From: SXOA01 sp046153945
GTDB lineage: Bacteria; Planctomycetota; Planctomycetia; Pirellulales; Pirellulaceae
Direction: 5' to 3'
NCBI GenBank assembly: GCA_046153945.1
Contig: JBJXFF010000172.1
Coordinates: 12,891 to 76,890, forward strand
Length of the DNA: 64,000 nt
Shown here piece after piece: positions 49,225 through 58,159 of this stretch. How positions within the stretch are numbered: the first letter of the stretch is position 1; each line of letters starts with the position of its first letter. The notes under the pieces were generated by a model, which was given only the letters and a program-made list of their open reading frames with translations, was not told the DNA's origin and ran no database searches. The translations under genes and the position numbers were made by a program.

Positions 49225-51108
49225 ATGTCATTCGTATCGGATCAAGTGCGTGAGATGTTCGTGCGCGGCCTCGGGGCCGCCACGGCAGGAGGAATTGGAA
49301 CTCTTTTGGTGACCGCCTCTCTGGTATGGGGCGCAGAGGTGGGCGGGCCTCCGGCGGAGGGGTTCAAGGTTTTGCCGCCCAACAAGACTCTTTCAACGGA
49401 CATCAAGAAAAAGAATGAAATTGAAGGACTGGTTTTGCGAATCATCCGTGGTGATTCGGTAACTGGAAACGAGACGATATTTGACGGTTACTTCGCTTCG
49501 TATTTGTTTCCCCAATGGACTCAAACTACGGAAAAAAATCTAAACGATCTCCCGAAACAACGAGACCGGTTTGTTAAGAACTTCCTGGAACTATCGGCAA
49601 AGAATTCGGTTGCTCATGCCCGGCTGGTGGATCTCACCCATACCAAGCTTTCCGAAATCGCACAGAATCCCGAATTTCATCCGGCCGTCCGTTACAATGC
49701 CATTTTAATTATCGGCCTCCTTAATGAGACCGAGCCCAACCGAGGGACCGGCGTCAAACAGATGCCAGAGCCGTACATCAAAGCCCTCACTACGCTGATG
49801 GAGGAGTTGAAGAAGCCCGGCAACAATGAAGCCGTAAGAGTCGGTGCATTGCTGGGCGTGGCACGCCATTTGGAATGGGACAATTCCAAGCAGGCGGCGG
49901 CCGCGAAAATCCCGCCGGCGATGCGCACGGAGGCCATCACCGAGTTGACCAGCATCGTAAGCACGAAGATTCCCCCCGCGGGACGTTCTGTCGAGGGGCA
50001 GACCTGGCTCCGTCGCCGAGCCCTGGAAGCCCTTGGCCACGCGAATGCACTGAAGGTTGAACCCGAATTTGCGAAGATCCTGGACGACATCATTACCGAC
50101 GACGCGGAGCCAATATCCCTTCGCTGCACTGCGGCAGATGTGATGGCTCACGTCGATTACCAGGCTCCCGCTCTGCCTCCCATTCAAGCGAGTGCAAAGA
50201 AACTGGGGTATCTAGCGCTGTACGCTTGCCACTCCGAGCTGTTGCGTTTGGAAGGACTGAAGAAATACGACGAGAGACTCCTCAAGATTAGCGGCGGCGC
50301 TGCGGGAGGATTCGGTGGCGGCATGCCTGGAGGTGCGCCCGGTGGCATGCCCGGTGGAGCTTCGCCCGGTGGAGCTTCGCCCGGAGGTGCAATGCCAGGA
50401 GGAGCTTCGCCCGGAGGTGCAATGCCAGGAGGAGCATCACCAGGAGGAGCAATGCCGGGCGGCGCGGGCGGAATGCCGGGTATGCCCGGAATGCCGGGTG
50501 CGTCAGGCAAGAAAGGTGGCAAGGGGATGCCGGGCACCGGTGGCAGTCAGGCGAGCGCGTTTGACCCGAAGGCCTATCGCATCGATTACTCCAAACGGCG
50601 GCTGCGGGCGGAGTTATACACGGTACAGTTGGCTTTAGGCCGGAAAAAGGATCCAACCGTCAAGGGACTTTTGGCGTATTCCAAGGCCCCGGCCGATTCG
50701 ACGACTCTGGATGGCATCACGAAACAGGTTGAAGAAATCATCCGAATCGTGGAGGAATTGGATCAGAGTGCGGAAGACTATGAAAAGGGTTTGCGAAAGG
50801 AAATGAAAAAGCTGGAGAACCTGACCAAGCCCTTGCCGGTTGCCGCAGTGCCGGGTGTGGTAAAGGGTCCAGCGGCACCGGGCGAGGAAGTCCCCATGGC
50901 GGCCAAGCCCGCTTCCGAAGAGCCGATGGAGGAGATTCCTGCTGCTCCGGCCGCCAAGGGTCCCGCGGAGCCGGCCAAAGGTGGCGCCGATCCGGGCAAG
51001 GGTGTTCCGCCGGAAGCTGGAAAAGGTGGTGCCGCTCCTGCGGATGGCGGCAAGGCTGCCGAGCCTCCGCCTGCCGGAAAGGGACCAGCGGCTCCGGCCG
51101 GCAAATAG
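49225..51108 (+). CDS. Secreted HEAT-like protein with Gly/Pro/Met repeat tract
   Basis: A 627-residue exported protein. The N-terminus (MSFVSDQVREMFVRGLGAAT and a hydrophobic run) resembles a signal sequence ending near SLVWGAE. Residues 40-350 are helical and HEAT-like (FHPAVRYNAILIIGLLNETE, NNEAVRVGALLGVARHLEWD, LRRRALEALGHANALKVEPE). Residues 357-435 are a low-complexity tract of GGMPGGA and SPGGA units. A second helical segment (ETVQLALGRKK-like region, EEIIRIVEELDQSAEDYEKG) leads to a tail of about 95 residues rich in Ala, Pro, Lys and Gly. No enzyme motif is seen. It may be a surface or cell-wall protein. Confidence 0.75.
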   Translation: MSFVSDQVREMFVRGLGAATAGGIGTLLVTASLVWGAEVGGPPAEGFKVLPPNKTLSTDIKKKNEIEGLVLRIIRGDSVTGNETIFDGYFASYLFPQWTQTTEKNLNDLPKQRDRFVKNFLELSAKNSVAHARLVDLTHTKLSEIAQNPEFHPAVRYNAILIIGLLNETEPNRGTGVKQMPEPYIKALTTLMEELKKPGNNEAVRVGALLGVARHLEWDNSKQAAAAKIPPAMRTEAITELTSIVSTKIPPAGRSVEGQTWLRRRALEALGHANALKVEPEFAKILDDIITDDAEPISLRCTAADVMAHVDYQAPALPPIQASAKKLGYLALYACHSELLRLEGLKKYDERLLKISGGAAGGFGGGMPGGAPGGMPGGASPGGASPGGAMPGGASPGGAMPGGASPGGAMPGGAGGMPGMPGMPGASGKKGGKGMPGTGGSQASAFDPKAYRIDYSKRRLRAELYTVQLALGRKKDPTVKGLLAYSKAPADSTTLDGITKQVEEIIRIVEELDQSAEDYEKGLRKEMKKLENLTKPLPVAAVPGVVKGPAAPGEEVPMAAKPASEEPMEEIPAAPAAKGPAEPAKGGADPGKGVPPEAGKGGAAPADGGKAAEPPPAGKGPAAPAGK

Positions 51109-51189
51109 CAGCGGCAAGGTTGGGTGTCTGCAGCAGTCTCTATTTCGACCGCCGCGTGTGTTCAATTGGCGTTGTGGATTCGCAGGCGG

Positions 51190-51780
51190 TTAGCTTCCAG
51201 ATGTCGCAGCCGCTATTGTCATGCTCTTGGCCCAGCCGACGTTGACGGCTGCGGCATAGGAGCCAAATAGGACAGCTCCAAAGAAGAGATCACCGGTCAA
51301 GGTGTGGCGAAAGAAGGGGAGTCCCTGCTGGTAACAAAGAACCAGTCCCTGCCAGTTCTGTTCATACATGCTGCCGAACGACCAGCAGGCGAAGTTCGTG
51401 GCCAAAAAGAAGAACAGGCTCGATGCCAGGCTGCAGGTGAGCAGTCCACCCAGCCCAATTGCTGTCGAAGCAACCGATCCGCGCTCGATGGCCAGGTATT
51501 TTCGCAGCAATCCACGGCAGGCCACAGGCAGTGCTAGAGAACAGTAGACTACGGCCATGACCTGCCAATCATACCCGCCGATCACAAGGTCGCTCAGGGA
51601 CATTGCCAGCAGCGGCACCAGCACGGCAACTTTTGCCGAGCGGAAAAAGTAGCCGGAAAACAAGGCCATCGCGGCGATCGGCGCGAAGTTCGGCAGATCG
51701 TGAAAGAAAATCCGCGACATGGCCCCAGCCGCAACCAGCCCGCCAAAGATCATCACTCGAACGCCTGTATCACTCTTCAC
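51190..51780 (-). CDS. DUF6580-type integral membrane protein
   Basis: A 196-residue membrane protein with five or six helices: GLVAAGAMSRIFFHDLPNFA, IAAMALFSGYFFRSAKVAVL, MSLSDLVIGGYDWQVMAVVY, GLGGLLTCSLASSLFFFLAT, and LTGDLFFGAVLFGSYAAAVN. The MSLSD and TNFACW motifs and the PNFAPIAAMALF start are what I associate with DUF6580, thought to resemble substrate-binding (S) units of energy-coupling-factor vitamin transporters. Substrate is unknown. The gene lies about 110 bases after a DUF4430 gene on the same strand, which supports a shared uptake role. Confidence 0.75.
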   Translation of the reverse strand: MKSDTGVRVMIFGGLVAAGAMSRIFFHDLPNFAPIAAMALFSGYFFRSAKVAVLVPLLAMSLSDLVIGGYDWQVMAVVYCSLALPVACRGLLRKYLAIERGSVASTAIGLGGLLTCSLASSLFFFLATNFACWSFGSMYEQNWQGLVLCYQQGLPFFRHTLTGDLFFGAVLFGSYAAAVNVGWAKSMTIAAATSGS

Positions 51781-51889
51781 AGCATGGTCTCCGCATCATT
51801 CATCATTGCACGCGGACTGCGTGCTGACATTTGGTCTAGTCTAGCTCAAAGAGCCGATATTGGGGTCCACAGTTGGAACCCAGATAAGT

Positions 51890-52330
51890 CTACTGGTACT
51901 TCCCAAAACGCCACAAGACGGAGTCGCCGCCCTTGATCGGCATCACGGCGCAGCTACGGTCTCCCAGTTTTCCGTTGATCTCGTACAGCCAATTCCGGCC
52001 GCGACCTTCGTTCTTTAGTTCATCAATGGCCGTAACCAACAAGGTTTCACCCTTTCCCTGATGCGTAATCTTGATGCCGCGGGGATGTTTGGCCGCTGCT
52101 TCCAGAGCCGCCAGAACGGTCATCTCCTTGGTCCACGGCAGGGCGGTGAATTGCTTTTGCACCCCATCTCCGAAGTCGACGGCGAGCTTGATAGTTTCCT
52201 TCGCCGCTTCTTGTTCCTTCGGCGGCTCGGCCCGAGCGTGGCCGCCTCCTCCGACGGGCAAGCAGGCCAGGGGAGCTAGCAAACAGGCCAGGATCAACAA
52301 TGGCTGCCTGGGGGGACGAATGACAAACAT
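51890..52330 (-). CDS. Exported DUF4430-type (transcobalamin-like) protein
   Basis: A 146-residue secreted protein. A signal peptide (PLLILACLLAPLACLPVGGG) is followed by a DUF4430-like domain: IKLAVDFGDGVQKQFTALPW, then MTVLAALEAAAKHPRGIKIT and the marker end GRNWLYEINGKLGDRSCAVM with GGDSVLWRFGKYQ. The family shares its fold with the C-terminal domain of transcobalamin and often occurs with putative uptake systems. A cobalamin link is only inferred. The gene is just upstream of the DUF6580 gene on the same strand. No B12 riboswitch was found in front of it. Confidence 0.75.
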   Translation of the reverse strand: MFVIRPPRQPLLILACLLAPLACLPVGGGGHARAEPPKEQEAAKETIKLAVDFGDGVQKQFTALPWTKEMTVLAALEAAAKHPRGIKITHQGKGETLLVTAIDELKNEGRGRNWLYEINGKLGDRSCAVMPIKGGDSVLWRFGKYQ

Positions 52331-52499
52331 GAGATATTGTCCGATAGGGAGACGAGTCGGTCCTCAGCATGAAGAATCGTCGTTGGTTATCGCGCTGTCA
52401 ACGGTACGCCGGGGCGAGAGTGTTGGCAGCGCGGCCCTTTCCCCCGCGCCTTGGCAGGATTAGCATTTGGTATTGATTCACTTGGACTGGAGCCAACGC

Positions 52500-54680
52500 A
52501 TGAAGCCGGGCGCTACTGGGATTTCTTCCCTCCTTGCTGCCGAAGGAGCCTTCACCCTTTCGTGGCCTGAGCAGGATATCGCCCTGTTGACGATTGACCT
52601 TCCAGGGAAAGGGGCCAACGTGCTGTCGCGCTCCGTCCTGGCGGAACTCCGCGAACACCTGACAGCCCTGGTCAAGCGCAAGGATGTGGCGGGCCTCATC
52701 ATCAAGTCTGGCAAACCGGGAACGTTCATCGCCGGAGCGGACCTGCGTGAGTTCGTGGAGCAACTAAATGCCCCGAAAGACCAGGTGGTCGCCCTGTGCC
52801 AGACGGGACAGGCCCTGTTTGGAATGTTGTCCAAAGCTCCCTTTGTGACGATTGCCGCGATCGACGGCATCTGCGTTGGCGGCGGAGCGGAACTCGCCTG
52901 TTGGTGTGATCGACGAATTGTCACCACGAATCCAAAAACCGAGATTGGCTTTCCCGAGGTAAAGCTGGGGCTTTATCCGGGGTGGGGCGGAACAGTTCGC
53001 GCACCGCGGATTGTGGGACTGGCCAATGCCCTCGAAATGATCACTAGTGGCGAGGCAATCGATTCCAAGGCGGCGGTGCAAATGGGGCTGGCCAGCGACC
53101 GCGTCCCTCCGGAGCATTTGCTCTTGGCAGCGATTCGGCTGATTCGCGATGAACAGGCGACGGGCAACTATTTGCAGGACCGCGAATGCTGGAGCGGCCC
53201 CATCGCAACCGAGCCCACGGAGCTTGGCTTTCTGGGGGCCACAGCCAATGCTGTCATCCAGCAGGAAACCAAGGGGAACTACCCCGCACCCAGCGCGGCT
53301 CTGGAACTGATTCTGGAAACCTGCGGCCTGGATGCGGATGCGGCGCTTTCCCGCGAAGCCGACGGAATGGCGGCGCTGTTCGGAACTCCCGTCAATGCGG
53401 CACTTATTAATGTTTTCTTTCTGACGGATCGGAACAAGCGGGAAACGGGTCTGGAACGGAAAGACGTTGCGCCGCTGGCCATCAAGTCGGTCGGAGTGGT
53501 CGGCGCGGGTATCATGGGGCAAGGGATCGCTGCCGCCAATCTCAAGACGGAAACACATGTCGCCCTGGCGGACGCTTCGGAGGATGCACTTACTCTGGGA
53601 GCTCGCGGCGTGCTCGAGGAGGCTTCCTTCGAGCGAAAACTGAAAGGGCCAGACGCGCAACGGGCGCTCCGCCTGGGTCCGCTGCTCACGGTCAGCCACA
53701 GCGAAGCGGAGATTGTGACTTGCGACCTCGTCGTGGAGGCGATTGTCGAAAGTGCCGCTGTCAAGAAAGAGCTCTATGCTCGCCTGGAACCGCAGCTTCG
53801 TCCGCAGGCAATCCTGGCGTCCAACACGTCCACGATTCCGATCACCACACTGGCCGAAGGGTTGACCCGGCCCGAACAATTCTGCGGTCTGCACTTTTTC
53901 AATCCGGTGCGGCGAATGAAGTTGGTGGAGGTGATTCGCGGCAAGGCGACGAGCGACGAGACCATTGCGACAGCCGTCGCCTATGCCAAACGTCTCGGCA
54001 AGTTGCCGATTGTGATCAACGACTGCCCGGGCTTCCTGGTGAACCGCCTGTTGTTTCCTTACATGAACGAGGCGTTGCAGCTTCTCGGCGAAGGCGCCAG
54101 CATGAAGGACGTTGACCGGGCCAGCACCACCTTCGGCATGCCGCTGGGGCCGATTGCACTTTACGATCTGGTGGGGCTGGATACGGCGCTCTTCGCGGGT
54201 CGCGTCATGTGGGAGGCTCATCCCGACCGGGTCATGCTCTCTCCCATTCTCCCGGCCATGGTCAAGGCCGGCCGCCTGGGCCAAAAGACCGGCAGTGGAT
54301 TCTATTCGTATTTGAACAAGAAAAAGAAGGCCCAGATCGACCCGGAATCGGAAGCCTTGGCACATTCGTATGTCAAGAATGGATCCAAATTCACCACCGA
54401 GCAACTCATTCATCGCCTGTTCTTGCCCATGCTCTTGGAAGCCACTCGCGTGCTGCAAGAGAAGATTGTGCGGGATGTGCGCGATGTTGACTTGGGACTC
54501 ATTTTTGGCCTCGGTTTTCCACCGTTCAAGGGAGGCTTGCTCTTCTGGGCCGATACCCTGGGTGCGGCGAAAATCGTGGAAATGCTCAAGCCCTTGGAGG
54601 GACTGGGAGAGAGGTTTCACGCTCCGACGCTCCTCGTCGAAATGGCCAAATCGGGGAAGAAATTCTACGCGGCGAAATGA
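52500..54680 (+). CDS. fadB: Fatty acid oxidation complex alpha subunit
   Basis: A 726-residue bifunctional enzyme of fatty acid beta-oxidation. The N-terminal enoyl-CoA hydratase/isomerase domain has FIAGADLREF and IDGICVGGGAELACWCDRRI with the oxyanion glycine, and the P-E-V/K-L-G-L-Y-P-G-W-G-G loop. The 3-hydroxyacyl-CoA dehydrogenase domain starts with VGVVGAGIMGQGIAAANL and has FCGLHFFNPVRRMKLVEVIR and the NDCPGFLVNRLLFPYMNEAL end of the substrate site. It converts enoyl-CoA to 3-ketoacyl-CoA. ATG 52500 has TGGAG seven bases upstream; an earlier start is less suitable. The thiolase gene follows 27 bases later. Confidence 0.93.
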   Translation: MKPGATGISSLLAAEGAFTLSWPEQDIALLTIDLPGKGANVLSRSVLAELREHLTALVKRKDVAGLIIKSGKPGTFIAGADLREFVEQLNAPKDQVVALCQTGQALFGMLSKAPFVTIAAIDGICVGGGAELACWCDRRIVTTNPKTEIGFPEVKLGLYPGWGGTVRAPRIVGLANALEMITSGEAIDSKAAVQMGLASDRVPPEHLLLAAIRLIRDEQATGNYLQDRECWSGPIATEPTELGFLGATANAVIQQETKGNYPAPSAALELILETCGLDADAALSREADGMAALFGTPVNAALINVFFLTDRNKRETGLERKDVAPLAIKSVGVVGAGIMGQGIAAANLKTETHVALADASEDALTLGARGVLEEASFERKLKGPDAQRALRLGPLLTVSHSEAEIVTCDLVVEAIVESAAVKKELYARLEPQLRPQAILASNTSTIPITTLAEGLTRPEQFCGLHFFNPVRRMKLVEVIRGKATSDETIATAVAYAKRLGKLPIVINDCPGFLVNRLLFPYMNEALQLLGEGASMKDVDRASTTFGMPLGPIALYDLVGLDTALFAGRVMWEAHPDRVMLSPILPAMVKAGRLGQKTGSGFYSYLNKKKKAQIDPESEALAHSYVKNGSKFTTEQLIHRLFLPMLLEATRVLQEKIVRDVRDVDLGLIFGLGFPPFKGGLLFWADTLGAAKIVEMLKPLEGLGERFHAPTLLVEMAKSGKKFYAAK

Positions 54681-54707
54681 GAATTCCTTAGCGCGACCGA
54701 GAAACCC

Positions 54708-55868
54708 ATGAATACTGCCGTCATCATTGACGCTGTGCGAACTCCCATCGGACGGGCCCACAAAGAAAAGGGCTATTTCCGGGACGTCCGGAGCGACGAT
54801 CTGGCGGTGGCTTGCGTGAAGGCCCTCGTGGAGCGGACGGGCATCGATCCGGCGGAAATCGAAGACGTGCTGCTGGGGAACACTCAGCAGACAGGGGAAC
54901 AGGGTCTGAACGTCGCCCGAGGTGTCGCATTGATGGCCGGACTCCCCGTCACCACGGGTGCGGCTACCGTCAATCGGCTGTGCGGCAGCAGCTTGCAGGC
55001 CCTCCATCAAGCGGCCCACTCGATTGCGGCTGGATATGAGGACGTGCAGATTGTCGGCGGCCTGGAGCACATGCAGCATCTGCCGATGGACTTCAATTTG
55101 GACTTGAATCCCAAGCTCTTTCAGCGGACGAGCAAGGGGGCGCTCTTGATGGGCGTCACCGCGGAGTTCCTGGCCCAGACGCAAGGAATTACCCGCGAGG
55201 ATCAGGACGCTTTCGCTTTCCGCAGTCACCAGAACGCCTCTGCCGCTCAGGCCAGGGGGGAGTTCGCGAAAGAAATCGTTCCCGTCTACGGCCGCGACGA
55301 AGATGGCAATCGCATCCTGGTCACCAGCGACCAGTGTGTGCGGGCGGATACCTCGCTGGAAGCTCTCGCGGCACTCGAACCCGCTTTCATGCCCAAGTAC
55401 GGCACTGTGACCGCCGGCAACAGTTCGCCCCTCAACGATGGGGCGGCTGCGCTCCTCGTGATGTCGGCAGAGAAAGCCAAACAACTCGGACTCAAGCCGC
55501 TCGCCCGGATCGTCGCCACCGCGGTGGCCGGCGTGGAGCCCTGCGTGATGGGAACGGGACCGGTGCCGGCCGTCCACAAGGTTCTGGCCAGGGCTGGGCT
55601 TAAGCTCAAGGAGATCGACCTCATCGAACTGAACGAAGCCTTCGCTTCCCAAGCGTTGGCCTGCATCCGGATGCTCGGCCTCGACGAGACCAAAGTCAAC
55701 GTCCGAGGCGGCGCAATCGCCATCGGCCATCCGCTTGGGGCCAGCGGAGCCAGAATCACCACGACGCTCGTTCACGCCCTGCGAGATCGCCAAGCCCGCT
55801 ATGGCCTGGCGACGATGTGCATCGGCATGGGACAGGGGATTGCCACGGTGCTCGAGCGCATGGAATGA
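54708..55868 (+). CDS. fadA: 3-ketoacyl-CoA thiolase
   Basis: A 386-residue thiolase, the last step of beta-oxidation, which cleaves 3-ketoacyl-CoA to acetyl-CoA and a shorter acyl-CoA. It has the active-site cysteine in VNRLCGSSLQALHQAAHSIA (residue about 89), the loop VEHMQHLPM, the GH of AIAIGHPLGASGARITTTLV and the C-terminal cysteine of MCIGMGQGIATVLER. It closely follows E. coli FadA in motif order and length. It lies downstream of the alpha-subunit gene as in the fadBA operon, and the two proteins probably form the trifunctional complex in the cytoplasm. Confidence 0.95.
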   Translation: MNTAVIIDAVRTPIGRAHKEKGYFRDVRSDDLAVACVKALVERTGIDPAEIEDVLLGNTQQTGEQGLNVARGVALMAGLPVTTGAATVNRLCGSSLQALHQAAHSIAAGYEDVQIVGGLEHMQHLPMDFNLDLNPKLFQRTSKGALLMGVTAEFLAQTQGITREDQDAFAFRSHQNASAAQARGEFAKEIVPVYGRDEDGNRILVTSDQCVRADTSLEALAALEPAFMPKYGTVTAGNSSPLNDGAAALLVMSAEKAKQLGLKPLARIVATAVAGVEPCVMGTGPVPAVHKVLARAGLKLKEIDLIELNEAFASQALACIRMLGLDETKVNVRGGAIAIGHPLGASGARITTTLVHALRDRQARYGLATMCIGMGQGIATVLERME

Positions 55869-55877
55869 TATTGCGTT

Positions 55878-56999
55878 ATGAGCAATCCCTTTCAGCAGCC
55901 AAATTACGGATCGGGGAATTTCGGTGGGCAGGGAAATTTCCCCCCAGGAAACTACGGCCAGGGGAGCTTCGGCCCTCCCGCCAATTACGGTGCCTATGGT
56001 CCGCCACCTCCCAAAAAAAGCGGCCCCAACTGGCTGCTGATCATCCTGGGTATTTTCGGTGGCGGGGCCATTTTGCTGGTGCTTGCCTGTTGCGGGGGAA
56101 TTGCCTGGCTGGGGAGCCCGCCAAAAGCGTCGCCTCAGGCAAGTCAACCATTTGAGGTTATCACTGTTCCGCTCCCCGCTTTTCCGGATCGCGGACAAAA
56201 TCGCCAGAGTCTGGAGCCGGGCGTCACCCGAGAGGAAATCTCGTTCGGCGCTCGTGGAGGCTACTATGCCACTCCGGGGCACGGCGGAATTTTGTGGATT
56301 TATTTGCCGGAGGGTCAGCATGCTCCCGGCTCGCTCCCGTGCATTCTGATTTGCGGAGCGGGAAGCACCATGCTGGAAGGGATGAGTCTCGGAGACGGAG
56401 ATGTGGACGAACACATCCCCTACGTGAAGGCCGGCTTCGCGGTGGTCGCTTACGAACTCGATGGCCCCGGTGACAACGATATGAGTCCTCGGGCTTACGA
56501 CGCCTTCCGAAAGTCACGAGCCGGCCTCGTCAACGCGCGCAATGCCCTGGAATATGTCCTGGCCAAAGTTCCCGAGGTGAATCCCAAGCAAATCTATTCC
56601 GCCGGCCACAGTTCCGCAGGGACGATGTCCCTCCTCTTCGCCGAGCATGAGCCGCGGCTGGCGGGGTGCATTGCGTTTGCTCCTTGCACGGATGTTCCGG
56701 CCTTCATCACCGAGGCTCGGGCGCTCTCTTTCTCCCATGAGGGAATTGCCGACTTCGTCGTGCAAAGCTCGCCCAATACGCATGAAAGCCGGCTGAATTG
56801 CCCGGTGTTTCTGTTCCATGCGATGGATGACACGAATGTTTCTGTGCTCGAAACGGGGGACTTTGCGGAGCGTTTGCGACAAGCTGGTAAAGAAGTCAAG
56901 AGTATTACTGTTCTATCCGGAGGCCATTACGATTCGATGATCAAGCAAGGAATTCCCGAAGCAATTGAATGGCTCAAGACCAAGACCAATAAGAAATAG
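55878..56999 (+). CDS. Membrane-anchored alpha/beta hydrolase
   Basis: A 373-residue protein. The first 47 residues are rich in Gly, Pro, Asn and Tyr (NPFQQPNYGSGNFGGQGNFP), followed by one membrane helix (WLLIILGIFGGGAILLVLAC). The outer part is an alpha/beta hydrolase of prolyl-oligopeptidase-like type: nucleophile in YSAGHSSAGTMS, acid in HAMDDTNVSVLE and histidine in LSGGHYDSM, with the lid missing. It probably hydrolyses a peptide or ester outside the membrane. It begins 9 bases after the thiolase stop and may be read on the same transcript, though no link to beta-oxidation is evident. Confidence 0.85.
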   Translation: MSNPFQQPNYGSGNFGGQGNFPPGNYGQGSFGPPANYGAYGPPPPKKSGPNWLLIILGIFGGGAILLVLACCGGIAWLGSPPKASPQASQPFEVITVPLPAFPDRGQNRQSLEPGVTREEISFGARGGYYATPGHGGILWIYLPEGQHAPGSLPCILICGAGSTMLEGMSLGDGDVDEHIPYVKAGFAVVAYELDGPGDNDMSPRAYDAFRKSRAGLVNARNALEYVLAKVPEVNPKQIYSAGHSSAGTMSLLFAEHEPRLAGCIAFAPCTDVPAFITEARALSFSHEGIADFVVQSSPNTHESRLNCPVFLFHAMDDTNVSVLETGDFAERLRQAGKEVKSITVLSGGHYDSMIKQGIPEAIEWLKTKTNKK

Positions 57000-57022
57000 T
57001 TTTTAGTTTTGGAAAAAGCATT

Positions 57023-58135
57023 ATGGACCGCTACGCCATCGCCGATACCCGCGAAATCGTCACTCCCGCTTTTGTCATCTTCCGCGAGATTCTCGATGCG
57101 AATCTGGCCGAGATGGTGCGGATTGCCAGCACCGCTTCCCGGCTGCGGCCCCATTGCAAGACGCACAAGATGCGGGAAGTGATTGAGCTGGAGCTCGCGG
57201 CCGGAATCACGAAGCACAAATGCGCGACGCTTGCCGAGGCCGAAATGCTGGCCCAGGCGGGAGTGAAGGACATCTTCCTGGCGTACAACATCGTCGGGGC
57301 GAACGTCGGCCGCGTTGTCAAATTTGTGCAAGTCTTTCCCGATGTGCAGCTCGCCGTCACCGCGGATCATATGCGCCCGGTCGAAGAGCTTGGCCGGGCT
57401 CTGGCCGCAGCGGGAAAGCAGGTCGCCGTGCTGCTGGACATTGACAGCGGCCAGCACCGGACGGGATTGCCGGTGGGAGAGGCCGCTCGCAAACTTTACG
57501 AGCAGATTGCCTCCACCCCCGGACTCATCCCCGGCGGCTTTCATCTCTATGACGGGCAGAATCATCAGAAGAGCGTGGACGAGCGGCGGACGGCGGTGAT
57601 GGCGGGATACGAACCAGCCGCTCGCTTTCGCAAAGAGCTTCTGGCCGCTGGTCTGCTGGTGCCCCGTATTGTCGCGGGAGGGACCGGATCTTTTCCAATC
57701 TTTGCTCAGCTCGATGATCCGTGTCTGGAACTCAGTCCGGGGACCATCATCTTTCACGACAGCGGCTACGGAGAAACTTTTCCCGATTTGAAATTCACCC
57801 CCGCGGCTCTCCTACTTACGCGCTGCATCAGCCGTCCGACCGAAAGTCGCATCACCTTCGACCTCGGCTACAAAGCAGTCGCCAGCGATCCCCCCGCCGG
57901 CAATCGGCTGGTCTTTCCTGACCTGGCCGACGCTAAGGCAGTGCTGCAAAACGAAGAACACCTCGTCCTGGAAACCAGCCAAGCCAGCCGCTTCCAGCCG
58001 GGAGACGAACTCCTCGCCATCCCCCGCCACGTTTGCCCCACCTCCGCGCTTCATAAGTTTGCCTACGTGGTGCAGGGGGGACGCGTGATTGGCACCTGGC
58101 AAGTCGTTGCTCGAGATCGAGTCCTCACCATTTGA
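57023..58135 (+). CDS. D-threonine-aldolase-like PLP enzyme
   Basis: A 370-residue fold-type III PLP enzyme. The N-terminal TIM barrel carries the PLP lysine in LRPHCKTHKMREVIELELAA (K47 or K50), KHKCATLAEAEMLAQAGVKD, and LLDIDSGQHRTGL; the C-terminal barrel has GGTGSFPIF and the zinc or metal ligands in RHVCPTSALHKFAYVVQGGR. This arrangement is that of D-threonine aldolase and D-serine dehydratase, which act on D-beta-hydroxy amino acids. The exact substrate is open. It lies 23 bases after the hydrolase gene, on the same strand. Confidence 0.88.
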   Translation: MDRYAIADTREIVTPAFVIFREILDANLAEMVRIASTASRLRPHCKTHKMREVIELELAAGITKHKCATLAEAEMLAQAGVKDIFLAYNIVGANVGRVVKFVQVFPDVQLAVTADHMRPVEELGRALAAAGKQVAVLLDIDSGQHRTGLPVGEAARKLYEQIASTPGLIPGGFHLYDGQNHQKSVDERRTAVMAGYEPAARFRKELLAAGLLVPRIVAGGTGSFPIFAQLDDPCLELSPGTIIFHDSGYGETFPDLKFTPAALLLTRCISRPTESRITFDLGYKAVASDPPAGNRLVFPDLADAKAVLQNEEHLVLETSQASRFQPGDELLAIPRHVCPTSALHKFAYVVQGGRVIGTWQVVARDRVLTI

Positions 58136-58159
58136 CCATCTAGAAAAATGGTCGAGCGG

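Noticed and set aside
50285..50530. CRISPR or noncoding tandem repeat
   Set aside because: The units are short, adjoining and in frame within one secreted protein.
52331..52499. Cobalamin riboswitch in front of the DUF4430 gene
   Set aside because: Neither strand shows a B12-box-like sequence or the expected conserved core; the region is short.
52764..56414. A 1216-codon open frame on the minus strand
   Set aside because: It lies antisense to fadB, fadA and the hydrolase gene, whose motifs are certain. Its composition is what high GC at third positions gives on the opposite strand.
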